Positions 1 to 14,700 are shown, counted from the stretch's first letter. The stretch: 64,000 bases of DNA from Quillaja saponaria (GCA_029379385.1 CM055611.1:18174062-18238061), one strand, 5' to 3'. Program-made: numbers and translations. The notes: generated by a model not told the origin, from the sequence alone.

Positions 1-514
1 AGATAGTGAGATAGAATACATATAAATATCCATGATTATTTGAAAATTAAAATATAATTTGAAAAAAAATTATTATTTTTAATGTATTGTTATGTTAATT
101 TATGATTATATATTTTTACTTGTGTTAAATATATTAATATATTATATATTTTTTATTTTTTATAATAACTAATGAATTTAAAAAGTATGAAATTCAAAAA
201 AATATATATATAATTTTTAAATTAATTTTAGTGAAATATTAATAAATTTCAAATAACTAAATATTCAAAAGTTATATTTTTTCAGTTTGAATAATACAAA
301 TTTTCTCTTTAGTTCCATTTTCAAATTTTACTATCTAAATTTTTTAATTCAGTTCAAAAATTTACTATCCAAACTACCCGTGCCATGCCTTCTTGCGCAA
401 GCTACTTAGAAGCCAAGTTATCATAGCGCACACTCTCCCTTAATTACTTTACTATGCTCTTTTGTCCTCTTTCTAATACAATAGTTTTAGCCTAGACTGG
501 TTCTGGTTTTGTAA
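1..514. other. AT-rich intergenic DNA, no gene seen
   Basis: Strongly AT-rich sequence with short A and T runs. No coding region, RNA gene or clear repeat was recognised. It lies downstream of the minus-strand MLF-like gene. Confidence 0.5.
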
Positions 515-668
515 ACGCATATAATGTCGTCATCACATCTGCGCAAACGCAAAGATTATTTGTCATCACATTTGCGCAAACGTACAGAAATAGCAGACGC
601 AGATAATGTCATTATCACATCTACACAAACGTAAAAATAACATACGCAAATAATGTCATTTCTCATCC
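515..668. repeat. Degenerate short tandem repeat, about 3.5 units
   Basis: A unit of roughly 40-47 bases recurs about three and a half times. Each unit carries a version of 'ATAATGTCATCACAT' followed by 'TGCGCAAACG'. Copies differ by substitutions and small indels, so this is an old minisatellite. Antisense open frames here are incidental. Confidence 0.7.
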
Positions 669-883
669 TTTGGATTAACATGGTTTCGAAACCTAACTGC
701 AAGGCATACCGGCAAAGCAAGCTTTGACAATGAGAAACAACAATCATAACATCTGAGCAGGTAATACATGCAAAGGCAACGAGTAAGAGCACAATCAGAC
801 TCACAAAAATGTTAATAACCTCTATTTTCAAAATTAGAGTATTCATGGCTCAATGAAACATGGATACTGCAATTTTGCAAACA

Positions 884-947
884 CAATAAATCAGAAGCAC
901 TTCTATACTCAGTTGCGAATCATTACAATAAATCAGAAGCACTTCTA
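884..947. repeat. 22-bp direct repeat pair
   Basis: The words starting CAATAAATCAGAAGCAC at 884-905 and 926-947 are identical over 22 bases. They lie just past the stop codon of the MLF-like gene, probably in its 3' UTR or flank. Confidence 0.7.
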
Positions 948-1025
948 CAAAATAACTATCACAACATATACAACACAGAACACAGAGACACTTTATTACT
1001 AAAATTGGCAGCAGAATGGCCTGCT

Positions 1026-4000
1026 TCACTCTATATTGATTCTGACAGTTTTTCTGGTTCTCCCACTAGAGCTGGTGCTCGAATAATTATCTGGTCCAAA
1101 CCCTCTATCTCTTTGGTCTTGCTGCAAAGAAGGAAAAGCCCAACCTTCTCGAATCTGCATTTCCTTTTGTTCGTTTCTGCTTGAGCCTACATTTTTATCA
1201 TATTTAAAACCAATCAGACCATGCTCCAATTGACAGTAGAAAATGTGGGACTTCAGATTTCAGAACTGTCTTTCAGAGATATGATGAGGAAGGGACCATG
1301 CCTAACAACATCATTTTCAGAGACAAAACTAGGCAAAATTTAGCAGAAACATGAAGAACGGCCCTGAAATTTTATGTCTTGCAACTTCCGGGACATAAAC
1401 AACAGTTCTTCTCGATAGACAATATAATTTAATCCTATTAGAATTATTGTCCATCACTTCTGTCTGATTACACCCTCCAGCCAGAAACTCACATTGATCT
1501 GTTATTAAACTCATAATAGATCACCATGCACATCATAGTGAAAATGGTCGACCAGTAACAGGCAATGAAACATCAGACAACAACTAAACCCTGTTTGTCC
1601 ATAACCAATTGATAGATATGTGTCCTTCGATATTTATGTTAAGTACAAGAGAGATTTGAGCCAAAATCAGAGTCAATTCACACATTACATAAACCTAAAT
1701 AATCTAAAATATGGGGACAAAGGAGTATTATTGTCACTTGCATATGACTAATTAATTGTAAACAATATATCAACTCTCAGCTAAACGTTCATAAATACTA
1801 CATTTTTACCTTCACCTAAAAGCTTTAATTTTGACGAACAGAGGCACTTATTAACAACCAAAAGCTGAAAGATATTAGACAGGACCAAAAAATTTGAGGG
1901 AAAAAACAAGAAGTGCGGACATCAGAAAAATGCTACATATATGCAAGATGAAAAGTGTTAGTGACAAGCAAGATTAATTCTGACCATCTTCAAACAATTT
2001 GAAATTCTCATACAAAGCAGAAGTTGTTCGTAGATAAATGTCTTATTGAAATGGCAGGACAAAGATCAAAAGATGTCGAGAACTTCAGTTTTAGAACTAA
2101 ACACCAAACATATGCAAGAATTCAAGAAGACCAGATAGAAAGGAAACTTACATTTGAAATTACAGAATGAAAGATACCCGAAAAACTGTATTCTAGCAAA
2201 ATGGACATATGCAGTTGAAGTTCAAAAAGGAAAGCAACATCGTAATACTTGATGTCTAATTAACAATATGTATTACAAGTGGAGAAAATGAAATGGATTA
2301 AGAGAGACTTATCAAAACAAGCCCCAATTACAGCACAAGAAAACAATCTATACTTTTATTATGTGATGAGTTTACAATGTTCAGCAGACACAAAAGTAAA
2401 CTGTAAAAACCAACTTATTATAAAATTGACAAAAAGGATATCCCATGTTAATTTACAATTCACACAAATTGTCTGACATTACGGCTAAACAGATATCTAC
2501 AATTGTGTAAAACAAATTGTAATCAGAAAATGTTTACTGCATCGTATAGCATACTTTTACGATAATGCACTTGATGGAAATTCCAGGTTCTCACACATAA
2601 TCAGACTTTCTTAGTATAAGAGCCAAAAAGTCTGACAAAATTATGATCTGGTTTATCAGAAGGGACAAGTACTAAGATATTCAACATAAGAAATGTCTCG
2701 CTTTTGATATCTGAAAGTTTGGACATGTCTACCTAATCCTTATCACTTTTCATATGAGCTTTGATCAGTGACAGCAGAAGATAAACTGAACAAAGGAAAC
2801 AGAGCAATGTTATTACGTACCTTCCATCCCATGTGTATCATATCTATCCTTCCAGCCAGGGAACTTTCCTATTACATTACCTCTCCATGCTTCCTCAAAG
2901 CTAGCAAACTCATCTGGATCACAAACTCAGTTATACCATTCACATATGGCAATTGGCAACTACAAAAATCATGGTTGGCATCAGGAACAGGAACAAACCT
3001 TCATTAAGATTGTGTAACATCTGCATTGTATCAACCTTACCATCCGCATTAAGCTTCCTTGTAACAGAATGACCCTACATGAATGACGCAACCATCTCAA
3101 TTTCTATATACAATAAAAAGGCTCTCATTTTTCTCATACTAAAATCAATAAAAACTAGAAATGATGTAGACTTGGATTTACCAAAATGCTAATAACTTCA
3201 TAAGAAACACCCTTCTAGGTGGTATCCTCCAAAATATTATCATCTAATTCATCACTTGTTTCATCAAAAACTAAAAAAAGCTAAAATCACACCTATAATG
3301 TCTGGAAATTCTAAGCTACCTTATTATGAATTCCTCTTGAAATCCTATGTGTTGCTTGGCCTGTTGTTCCGTCTGCTTCCTTGCTTTCATCAAGCGATAC
3401 CTGATTCACAAGAGCAACATTGGTGTCAAATAAATTCCATGACATACCAACCTGAAAATCGAAATTACTTACTCCATCAGTTCCTGTTCTTCTGGATCTA
3501 GTAGAAGTATAATATGTTCCATCTACGCCACCATATGTGACTTTCTGATAAGTAAAACTGCGAGGTTGAGCATGATCCACTTTGTTATGGTCATTTATGA
3601 ATGTCGCTATCTTGCTCTTTTTCTCCACTACAAATCAACCAAAGATGTCTATCAATTATGATTATAACTAAACCAAACTTCAACAGAAACACCAAACATG
3701 AAATTTCAATTACCATCATCATCATTATCGTCAACATCATCATCATCATCATCAGGATGCTCAATAGATGGTTCTATGCTTGATCCAAAAAATTTATTAT
3801 GGAAATCTTTCTCATCTCCATTTTCTTTGTTATTAGTACCTCCCTCATCATCAGAGTTCAGTTCCTCTACTTTAATCCCATTTGCACCATTAGTATGCTG
3901 CCTATCACTGGATGCAGTTCTTGAACTAAACATGCTACCAAGTGGGCGAGTGAAAAAAGGATCATCAAATGGATCCCTTCCCCCAAAAAGGCTAGGCGCC

Positions 4001-4098
4001 ATGCTTCTATGAGATCCAAAGCCACCAATGCCTTCAAACCCACTGAATGCGTGGCTTGGATTGAAGCCATTGCCTCTACCATCTCTTTCCCTCTGCAT
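1026..4098 (-). CDS. Myeloid leukemia factor (MLF)-like protein, six coding exons
   Basis: Coding exons on the minus strand are 4098-3714, 3627-3473, 3400-3320, 3074-2999, 2913-2821 and 1186-1026. All junctions are GT-AG and phases match, giving 316 aa. The N-terminal part is rich in Gly and Phe and contains GGRDPFDDPFFTRPLGSMF, the signature of plant MLF/Mlf1-interacting-domain proteins. An Asp run (about residues 114-128) follows. The middle has GTYYTSTRSRRTG, then THRISRGIHNKGHSVTRKL and FEEAWRGN. The protein ends in TRKTVRINIE. MLF family proteins are linked to nuclear and chaperone-associated regulation in animals; the plant role is poorly defined. The last intron is long (about 1.6 kb) and could hide a small exon, although the phase fits without one. 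The start is the first ATG after a likely acceptor at 4113. Confidence 0.85.
3714..3754 (-). repeat. (ATC/GAT)n trinucleotide tract encoding an Asp run
   Basis: A nearly pure ATC-type microsatellite at the 3' end of the first coding exon of the MLF-like gene. It encodes an Asp-rich run on the minus strand and abuts the splice donor, so length variation would change the acidic tract in frame. Confidence 0.85.
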
Positions 4099-4997
4099 AT
4101 TTTATTTGCAAAACTGGAAAATCCAATACAAGAAAATCAAAAATCCTATAAGTTTCCTGTCAAATCTGATGTCTTCCTAGTTGTCCAGAGAAAGGAAATT
4201 TGGGAACAGAAAAAAGTGCAAATTAATCTACTAATAGACCTAGCCTAAGCGATCATCAGAAGGCTTTTTCAAGAAATCTTCCCCCAGGAATACCTATAGA
4301 CATTTTCTATATTGGACGAATATCCAAATTACATGTTTTATTCAATCTAGAAATCATAAACAAACAGATATTCTATTTATTTTACTTTATTTTTATTACT
4401 CTTTTTTCTACATGTAATTAAATCAGAGGGAAACTCTCAAGTATACAGTGAATGAACTTTCTTTTGAAAACTCAAATGATTTTGAAATCCTCTATGTAGA
4501 ATTCTAAAACGTTACAATTTGTACTAGAAACCAAAATTTTCAAAACAAAAGTGCAATCTGTTTATTTGATTAAAATCATATTTACCTCTTGATGAATAAA
4601 AGAGGCCATATTAGCCCACAAGTGAGAATGAAAAATAGCTCACAAAGGAATATTAAAAATAGTAGAATGTTTTCACGAATATTAAACCTTCATTTCTAAA
4701 TTCTATTTGGTCCCAAACAACAAATTGGAAAAAGAAGAAAATAGTACCCCAAAATTCCATTATCAAATGAAGATTCCTTTAAACAACCATGATCATTTAT
4801 AATAAAAAGAAATATAAACGATTTACTCATTATTATGTTCTGTTTGGTGAGCGAGAAACTTGAGAAATGAAAGTAATCACATATACTTTAATTTTCTGGG
4901 AATTATAACATGAAAGGGAAGTTGATTTTAGAATCAAAACTGAATATTGTAGACAATAATGAGAACCAAGGAAAACTTAGGGAAGAACAAATCTTAC

Positions 4998-5100
4998 CTC
5001 GTACCTTCGAACAATTCGGTCACAATTCTGAGACTGTAGAAGAGAAGGAACCAGAAGGCCTGGGCGCTTTTTGTTTCCAGCGACTACAGCTATATATAAA
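4998..5100 (-). promoter_or_regulatory. Likely promoter and non-coding first exon of the MLF-like gene
   Basis: On the minus strand a TATATATA-type box lies at 5100-5091. A strong donor GAG|GTAAGAT lies at 4998/4997. A pyrimidine-rich acceptor ends at 4114 (TTTTCCAG), 15 bases before the ATG. This suggests a short 5' UTR exon of roughly 60 bases and an intron of about 0.9 kb. The start of transcription is inferred, not seen. Confidence 0.55.
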
Positions 5101-5171
5101 CGTACTTGAGGATCGTAAGAGGACCGTAAAGGAGACACGTGTAAGTAATTTATTTGTTTAAGTTTTAACAA

Positions 5172-6391
5172 GCTAGAATGTTCCAGTTTCTCCTTCTTTC
5201 TTTTCTGTTAGAAACTGCTGGCGGCAAATATTTATTTTTCAGAAGCACAAAATTTGTTTCAAGTCTGCTGCTGTAAATGAAAAAAATAAAAAATAAACTA
5301 AAACGTACACATTTTAAAAAGGATATTTTTTATGAGAAAGGGAAAAAAAATCATTTTTACTTTTATGAGAAGAAAGAATTTATTTGTTTGAATATTAGAA
5401 AAGAAAAAACTAATACAAACAACAGAAATAAGATATTTTTACTAAAATTAGTTGACTATTTACTTAAATTATTAAAGCGTAAAAAGTCTTAAGCTAATTC
5501 AAATGCAGAAATATAGAATAGCTATACCAAAATTAAAACAAACTTATTCTACAACTTATTTTAGAAGCATAAATTCTACAATAATGAGAACGGTATTAAT
5601 ATTTTGTAATTAATGAATTATTATTTCTTTAAATACAATTACTATAATTCTTTATTTTAATAGACTCGTTAGGGCAACCGATAAATAAACCTGAACATTG
5701 GATATATTAAATTCGAAGAATTTATTACTAATTTTATAGAATGTGTTAAAATATATATATAACATTCATCAAATAAACAATCTATAAAAAATTGTACCTC
5801 CTTTAATGGAAATCTTTGTTTCAATATCTACAAGGAAAAAATGGGATTCAGTATTGGCACAATGTTTCATGCTCTATTCCCTCTTTCTAAAGAAGGCAAA
5901 GAGGCCTTACTTATAGAGTTGCCAATTAGATTCTGTATCAATATTTTACAATCGAGTAAAACATGCATTCATTTCTCTATCCTGTGCTAGAGATTGATTC
6001 TCTATCGTCTACCAACCATAAGAGAAACTATGAGACAAACACCAGCATACCACCAAAATAACAAACTGGAAGGGTGAAAAGAATTACATTCCTTGTCATA
6101 GATTCCAAGACCTTCCAAAGATAAACAATGAAGACTGTAAAATAAAACATTAACCCATCAAGCCATCCTCTACCATTCTGCTCCTGTTGCTTTCGTTATT
6201 TTCCTCCATGACAGTAAAATTCCTGTTCTCCAAAAGTTAACTCATTACCAGATGCCCCTGGAAATGAATAGTTGGAGCCCAAATTAGTCACAAGCTGTTT
6301 AACAGTTAAATTGTAGGTGCATACTTTGCTGGAGCTCCATACGTATTGTTACAAGGAAATTCTGGTCTCCCAAATGTTGCATAAATTGCTC
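5172..6391. other. Intergenic region between two minus-strand genes
   Basis: AT-rich spacer upstream of the MLF-like promoter and downstream of the acyltransferase stop codon. It should contain the 3' UTR and polyadenylation region of the acyltransferase. No further gene was recognised. Confidence 0.55.
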
Positions 6392-9300
6392 TTAGAACTC
6401 TTGGGAATCAAAGTCAGGCTTTGATGGATACTCAAGACCTTGAAGAGCTGGCATCCGTCGTATATCTTCTTCTGAATAAGCAGGGATGAACCAGTATCGC
6501 CTGTCCATCCCAAATACCTGACAAACAAACACCATTAAACCCAGATAAATACATATTCTCTTTTTCTTTTTTGGATCACAAGCAAATACAAATTCAGAAT
6601 AGAGAACTGACAGGACTAAAGAAACATGCTACCCAGAATATCAAGCAATAACAGTAAGTCAAAGAAATATAAAATTCATTCTGAGTATAAACAAATGGTA
6701 TTCTCATCATCTTTGGTTTTAGAAGAGGATGCTTTCATGATATTATTCTACATTTCGACATTTTAAAGTCTCAGTTGTTATAATGCGTTGGGGCATAAAA
6801 TTTCCAAAACCATTCTTAAAGCATCGGCAAATACTGAGTTGTTGATGAAACTGTAATGCTGTTTCGGCAATTTCAACAGTGCTCCGAAATTATTATGTTA
6901 GGACATTGCTGATATTACTAGTGTTTGCAAGATGTTATTTATCAGAAGTTTTGGGCAAAAGTAAGTGAGTATCTTGAAATCTTACAAGAATCACCTCAAA
7001 ACAGATTGGAAACACAGAAGGAAGCGAGGCTCCTGAAGTTAACAGAATCACATAAATAATCTGTAAAACATTTGCATCCATAGAAGATTGTTTTCCCCGT
7101 TGTTGTCAACCTTGACCTATCTTTCTTCTTATTTCTTTATTTGAGCTTTTCCCTCTCTTCTTCCTTTCTTTTATGGTTAATCGGGCATAACATTAGCATG
7201 TCAAAACTGCTATCAGTAAAGGTTACTGCTTGTCCAGAAGTATGGTAGCCTCATTTTTGTCGAAGACCATGTTTCTTTTTTTTTTTTAAATAAAATATGT
7301 CTAGAAATAAACAAAACCAGTTGATCAATGATAAGGCATATATGTCTACATGGTTAAGCAAATAAAATATTTCTACTCAGAACCTCGAGAACCAGTAAGC
7401 TAAATGGAATTAGTTATTTCAGGCATTATCTAATTGTGAAAATAATTGAGTTTTTCAGATGCTCTACAAGCTGTTAAGTAATAACAGATAAACCATCATT
7501 AACAACCTAGCATTTCAGTGGTAAACAACGCTTGAAAACCCAGACAACCAGGCCAGTTGGACTGTCAGCAAGGACCCATCCAAGGCGGGATTTACATTAG
7601 ATTATATTACAAAAATGTAAGTAAATATTTACTATAAATAGAACTAATAACTACTTATGGTATGCCAGTCTAAAAGAGATTTTCCTAGCCCTAGACGTTC
7701 ACACTTCGGATCCTGGTGATCATATCACTTTGTCTCATTCAATGAATTACTATGCATGAAAAGATTAAGATATTGCTTATCAGCTTATGTAATTGGGTTC
7801 ACCGCTTCTGGCCATTTATTCTCAATGCAATTATTACTTATCAAATTAGAAAATGCAGTAACATTAATTAACTAAAAGCACATGAACATTGCATACAATC
7901 CAATGCATACAGACCTGTTCAAAATTCTTTTTGCGACCAAGGTCATAACGCCATTTTGGAGTTGTCTTCTTCTCGTAAGCCTGTTCACAAGAGCAAGAAA
8001 CCTAAATAAGAAAATTTAAATTCCATCAGCACCTGTGCGACATGTGCTGTTCTTTCCTTGAGGCAGAGCACTGTGTCATGATGACATGAATTCATCCAAA
8101 ATAAAGTATTCACCTATTGATTAGAGAGTCTTCAATCGTTTAACAAGACTATATATATTCTATTATTTATGTACAAAAGCATTGAAGGACAGAATCTTTT
8201 GCTGGATGAAAGTATCCTCTTTTCTACAGTTAAGGCCATGCCTATGGGCTATGACCCAATATTCTTTATATTTTATTTATAATTCAAGACCTACTATCTT
8301 AAATCAATTTATTCAATACATCAAATATTCTACCACCCTTTCTAAGAAAGATAGAATAGCACCTCGATCCATAAGAAGATTCATAATTAGGAAGATGATT
8401 TGTAACAGAAGCAGATAGAGAAAAGCGCAAAAGCATGGTTTAGTTTTCTGTCCATTGAAAATAACAACATAAAAAAATTAAGTAATCACGTCAACATACA
8501 TGGCTAAAGGGCTTATTATATGTTAGAGTACCACACTGCTGTGCTAACCATCCAGAACCTGATCTCTTGCACCCACATAGATATTTAGTTTCTTTAAAAC
8601 ACTTCAAATGTCTAAATGTTCCACAAATGATTTCAAGAAGAAAGCTCAATGAATAAAAGCACATGTATAGAAATTATACTCTACCAAGATGTAAAAAGGA
8701 AAAGGAAAAGAAAAATACAAAGATAAACAATAGATATCACCTCTATAGTAGTTGTATTAGCAGCCACCAACGATATGTGCATGATCAAAAATCCCAAAAC
8801 ACTCAATGCAAATGCCAAATTCAAAACTGCAAAGGATGCAAACAGTTGTTTGAATTTCACTGGTATAACCAACAACGAGGCAAGAAAACTATGTTTCTTA
8901 GACCCTACCAAAAGCAAGAAAAGTTGTTGCAAGTGTGCCAGGTGTCCCTGGAATTTCTCCATCGCTGAAGAATGCTATAAAATGTGGTAGCAACGACAAA
9001 GTCACAAGACTAGTCTCAAGAAAAGTGTAGAACTGCAACAAAAAGTAAGAGAATATATTATCATAATAAGTAATTCTCTGCCTAAAGACATAAATGAAAG
9101 ATATGGACTCTGACAATAATCATTCACATATAATAAAACATAATCAGCTTGAATAAAAAATTGAGTATCTGAGCAAACAGACAATTTATGTACAGGTAAG
9201 GGAGAAAACAGAGTTACTAATATATGTCAGTCATGAGTCACATAATTGCTATACTTAAAAATTCTAAGAAAGCAATCATAATTTATAGCCATTACAGGTA

Positions 9301-11681
9301 TTTAATTATTTAAAACCAGAAAAAACTAATTATCAGGTTGCCCTTTGAGTCTTAGACAGGTCACCAGCACATACAATATATTAATGGTAGTTTTCCATTA
9401 AACCAGAAAAACAGACAGAAAGATCTTTTTTCATTACCCTAGATAGAGAGATTTAATCGCTTAAAAGGAAAATATTCAAAATTTACTGCAAAATACATTA
9501 CAAGGTGATCTCTTCCTTTATTCATTTTTCGGTATATACTTAAGGTTGATAGGTCCCTTTAGCATTTTCCACCTGCTTAACAACAACTTAAGTAGTCAAT
9601 TGTATTCAACTACATTACTACAGTTGGTGGCTCAAACTAGACACCAGATCCAGTCCATGACTATTTAAGAAGACACTTAAACTTGCATTATTAGACAGAA
9701 AGATAATCCCTCTTAAGAAATTGTTGATATATTATTTAAAGTTCCAAATTTTACCGTAATATAAAAAATCATGATAAAAAAAAAAGAAAGAAATATTACC
9801 AAATGCATTTACTACTGTATGTATCCAAGTGTAGAAAGACGGAAAAAGTTAAGAAACTATTGGCACAAACAGAAAAATGAGTAGCAACTAAATCAAACTG
9901 CCAAATAGAGTGAACTATCAGTTATATTGCATCTGAAGAGGAAAATTGGCTTATTTTTCCTGTTTTGAGCCAAGTGACAGTGAAACAATGACATAGCCAA
10001 TAGAGAAAATGGCTTATTAAGGCCAACGTTTTGAAGTAACAATAAATGGAATTTTCAAATTTACCTACTTCAATAATTTTCCTTTTACCTAGTAATTAAT
10101 TAGTAGCCTCAAAGCATATACTAGTATCAACCTTTATGTTCATATCAACCAGCATATTTCTAAGTCTCTTGGAAGTTATAAGTGCTCAGTAGATCTAACA
10201 GAAGCACATAGCCTACCCACAAAACCCTCAACATCTCAGCAAGAATGCATCTAGGTTGTGCAATATCATGTTTATGTTTGAACGCACTACTCTTTTCCTT
10301 TATGCATGTATGTCACTACATAATCAAAAATGAGATTTGATTTGTTATCTCCACCAAAAGAATGAAAGGCTGCATTTCAGTAAACTACTATGAACAGTAG
10401 AAGCACACTGGTTAGGACCAAGGTAAATCAAGACAATCTAAGAACTAGTTAAAATAAAATTTTATAAACAATGGGTAATGACTATTAACTCAACTATGCC
10501 TATTAGAACGACTGAAAAAACAATACCATTGCCAATCTGAAATAAAAGCAACTCGCCCCTCAGTTGATATAGAGTTTTTCAGTCAAGGTGCTCAGAAAAC
10601 GTACCAAGAAAAGAAGGAAATACTTGTAATTTAAGGCCCCGACACAGTTAACTACCCAAACACAATGATGGTCCATCTTCAGCACACACCGCCCACCTGG
10701 TACACAAAAAATAGATGTAATTCATATTCCATTATTATCAAGAAGTGGGAAAAGAAAACAAAAAAAGTATTGTAGTGCATTGATATCTTGAAACATACAA
10801 ACAGAACAATGATGACAACGTGGAGGTTTGAGCTGATTGCACTTTCGACAATACCGGATTTGAGGATTTGATGGATCAGACTGCACACCACTGAACTCCG
10901 AACCATTCAATGGGTCAGCCTCTCCTCTTTCCTCATCAATGGCAGGCCTCCAATTAGGAGGCACGCCTCCTGGATCAGTAAGAACAACTGAGAAGTAACT
11001 CCACAGTAGCATCACCAGCTGCATAATTATAATGAAGTTTCCATTTCCATTGTTAGTTTCTTCTATATGCCCAAATAGATTATTCTTTTCCATACCAAAA
11101 TATCTAAACAACAAAACCCCAGAATCCCTTATAAAAATCTCACATCCCTTAATCTGAAAGGAGGGCTCAAAAGCAAGGCCTTCAGACTCAGGAAGACTGT
11201 AAGAAGAAGAAAATTGATATTCTAATTACTTCGCAGAAAATTTCAATTTTTCAAGATCACTATCTTATGTTATATTTATACTCGATTTAAAAGAGAATTA
11301 GTGAAAAGTGGTAGCAATTTCCAAGAGCTAGCTAACAACATATTTCCAAAATTCTTTTATGAAGTTCGTATCTTTCCTTAAACCAGAAGTAAAATTCCAA
11401 AACCCAAGCTCTAAGTCAATCCGCATCAAGCAGAAAAGAAGAGGAAAAGAACAGAAAAATCAAGGAAAAAAGTAACAATTTTGGAAACTTACCAAACAGT
11501 GGAATAAGATCAACACCGTCAAAGAAATAACAAAATCAAGCCCACCATCATACAAAGCCGGGACATAGTTAGTCAAAACAACAGCGTAATAAGTAACACC
11601 CACAACCCCAAGAACCAATAGAATCATGATCGAGCCCAGTCCTCGAAGAGCTGTGCAGAACTTGAACACGTTCCAAGCCAT
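6392..11681 (-). CDS. DHHC-type protein S-acyltransferase (PAT13/PAT14-like)
   Basis: Seven coding exons on the minus strand: 11681-11493, 11018-10799, 10696-10605, 9032-8909, 8826-8741, 7980-7915 and 6517-6392. All phases agree, giving 300 aa. Two membrane segments (about residues 14-36 and 51-75) are followed by TDPGG. The Cys-rich domain begins [19 protein letters not shown], and the catalytic DHHC is at residues 145-148. Two more membrane segments follow (about 166-190 and 209-233), then the TTxE-type motif in NTTTIE and the NFEQVFG (PaCCT) motif near the C-terminus. The enzyme transfers palmitate to cysteines of membrane-associated proteins, probably at Golgi or endomembranes. Length and order match Arabidopsis PAT13/PAT14-type enzymes. 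I chose the MAWNVFKF start as in that family; an in-frame ATG at 11702 would add seven residues. All key residues are present. Confidence 0.95.
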
Positions 11682-11702
11682 GGTAGCTCCAGATCTATGC
11701 AT

Positions 11703-14700
11703 AACTTAAGAAACCAAGAAATGGAACCACAATTCAACCCACAAGTTTTTAACTTTCTACTTTTTACAATGATTTCTGAGCAGAAAATGATGTTTATCAA
11801 CTAACTAAAAATTCATGCTCAGAAAACCAGAAATCCAAGATTTGAAAAAAGATGATGTTTTCTGGGGTTTGAAATTGTGATCTAGGGTTTATGAATTGTT
11901 GGGTAGGAGATTTGGGATATGTAATCCATTTGGGAATAGAGGAAGAGAAAGCTTTCTTCTTCTTTTTTCAGTGGTTGGAGGCTTGGAGTGGATGATCAAA
12001 AAGGAAGCTTTTATTTAACAGGAGCTATGTTTTCGGTGAGAGGGGTTGCTACGTTAAAGATGTAAATAGCAAGTAATTTCCAACTACTACCAGGGGACGC
12101 TGCAGGGAAAGAATCAAAGGAATGCTAAATGAAGAAAACAGGTATTGGAAAAAGAAGAGAGGGAGAGAAATAAATCTAATGTTTGTTTGTTTTGGTCAAG
12201 GATCTAGAAGGGTGTGTTGTCCTGTATTTACCTTTTAAAAAATAAAAAACAAAGACTTATATCTTAAAAATAAGAAGTCTGAAAAAACATTAGAAGAAAT
12301 ATAAAATTGACTTCTTGATAAATAAATAAAAATGTGTTAGTAAAAATTCAAATTTTTTTTAATCCCTGATTCTAATCTGAAATATTATTATGATGATATT
12401 TTATTAATGTTGCTCTTTCTTGTAATTATTTAATCTTTTTTTTAACTTATCTTGATTATAATCAAAAAAAAAAAAAAATAGAAATTAAAGCGTAAATTAT
12501 CTCAATGGAAACATAATTCAACGCACGATAACAAACCTGGTGCATTAAACCTTAACTCCCCCCATTACTTCAACAATATGATTCCTAGATAGAGTTGTCA
12601 AGTGAGTCAATCGGACCCAACTAACTCCAAATATGGTGGGTCGGGTTAGGTTTTAGTCATATCCAGCTGGTCAATGAGTTCTCAACTCTAACTCAATCTT
12701 ATGCAGATATGCAAATGGCATGTCGAATTCGATTCACTTCCACAAAAGAAAAAGGTAAGAGTGTTAATTGTGATATCAAATCAAATCAATTTATAGGAGT
12801 GTTTATGGTGCAATCAAATCAAACCAATTCGATAAAATTAGTTTAATTTGATTGAATGCATAAAACTTGATTCTTTCAATTTTATTTATCTATTATATTG
12901 AAAACATTTTGTATTCAATATTCAGTATCAGTAGGCCCGATTCATTTTTGTTAATCAGTATTAATGCGTTTGTTTTTTAATTTCATATATATATATTGGT
13001 ATGTTGTATTATGTTGTTCTTCTTTTTAAGTGTATTTGTAAACTTTGAATCATATTTATAGAAAAGTTGGACATTTAGTTCATGCCCATTTGGAGTTTTT
13101 AATTAATTTCTTTCTTACATGTTTTGGGCCTTATTGTGATTTGGTTTGGGTTTGTATCACAGACTAAGATAGTAAAGTACATGTGGAGAATTCATTGTGG
13201 ACAATGAACTGGTAAGAAATACATTAAATATAAAATTAAATTTGATACTTGTCTATATACTTTTTAAATGTATCTTATATAAAAAATTAGTAGAATATGT
13301 CCGGTTTTGATTATGTATTTCGATGCTATCCAATAACTAATGTGGAAAAAATATATGCTAGAAAAAAACGAATAAAAAATTAAAACTATTTTTATGAAAT
13401 TATTATAATCAAATTAGATGATAAAGTTAGATATAACCGATCCACTTGCACCCTCCATATAGCCAACTCATCTTCCAATATATTATTCTTCCCAAAAACT
13501 TTACTACATTAACAAACTCTAGATTTTAAAATATGTGAGTAGGTACCTCTTTCGAATATAAATATTCATGAATAGAAGAGTTGATTTGTTTGTTTCTGTA
13601 TGTGCCAAAACAATAGATATATATGTTGAAGATGCATATCCATTTGTTAAAGCATTTTTAACCTATTAATTCATAGAGTATAGAAGTAAGGTCGCCATAT
13701 TTTTATACAAATAAGTAACGGACAATTATATCAGTTTTAGATTTTCTATGTTAAGTGTTTTAAGCAAAAATTAAGCATAATGTGCATATAAAGCTGAAAA
13801 TCAAGTTAGATTTTGAGAGCTCGACTCGAACTCATTACTAGAATATTCAGGTTATTTGGTAAGAAAGTAATTAAATATATTAATTATATTTTTTTAAAAT
13901 AAATAATATATTCTGGATTAAATAAACAAATACTACGTTTTTATATATTTAAAGTATATATAAATATATATATATATAATTTAATTCAAAAAAATCTTAC
14001 ACGAATATTTTAACGAGCTCTCGAGATAAATATTTAAAGTTTGATGCCCACCTCAAAATCTTAAAAGAACCTGAAACATTTGACTTCAATTATTGTGTTT
14101 GGAGCCGAATACAAACTAAGTAAGTAAACTAGTAAAGAATCGAACCCAAATTGAATTTCGTACTATTCTCTTGGTTGCAGTCCTTTATGTGCTCAATTCT
14201 CTAAAATATATATGTACCACTGCTTACTTTTTTACTGTTTTGATATTTGATGATTATATTATTTTCTAATTTTTGTGCTTGAATTTTTTATATAATTCTA
14301 TTTTCTAATAATCATACATGTTAAGTTGGGACATAATCTAGCACAATCAGTTGATAAAAAAGAAAAAGAACATTAATGCATAAATAGAAAAAACATATGA
14401 ATATATAGACCAATCAGTAGGAAAAATCTGTTTACTCAATTTCAAAACGGAAACACCAACCAATTTTTTGGAAAACAAAAATTTTTCCCTCATAATGATA
14501 TGGGCGGACTCTAAATTTTTTAGGATCATCAAACTTTTCACTTACTTTTACCATCAACTAGTTTCATCATGTTCTATCTAGATTTGATACTTTTAATTGA
14601 TTAAGAATATGAAAGAAAAATTTAATATTGAAACACCCAATTAAAAAATCAAAATCCTCAATGATAAGATTGAAATTTGGTGTAATATTAAGACCAAGAT

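Noticed and set aside
1329..1514. Possible extra exon in the last MLF-like intron
   Set aside because: The flanking exons join in phase without it and the translation does not resemble the MLF family.
3867..4248. Open frames overlapping the MLF-like gene in other frames
   Set aside because: Shadows of the real coding exon, which has a recognised domain and consistent splice phases.
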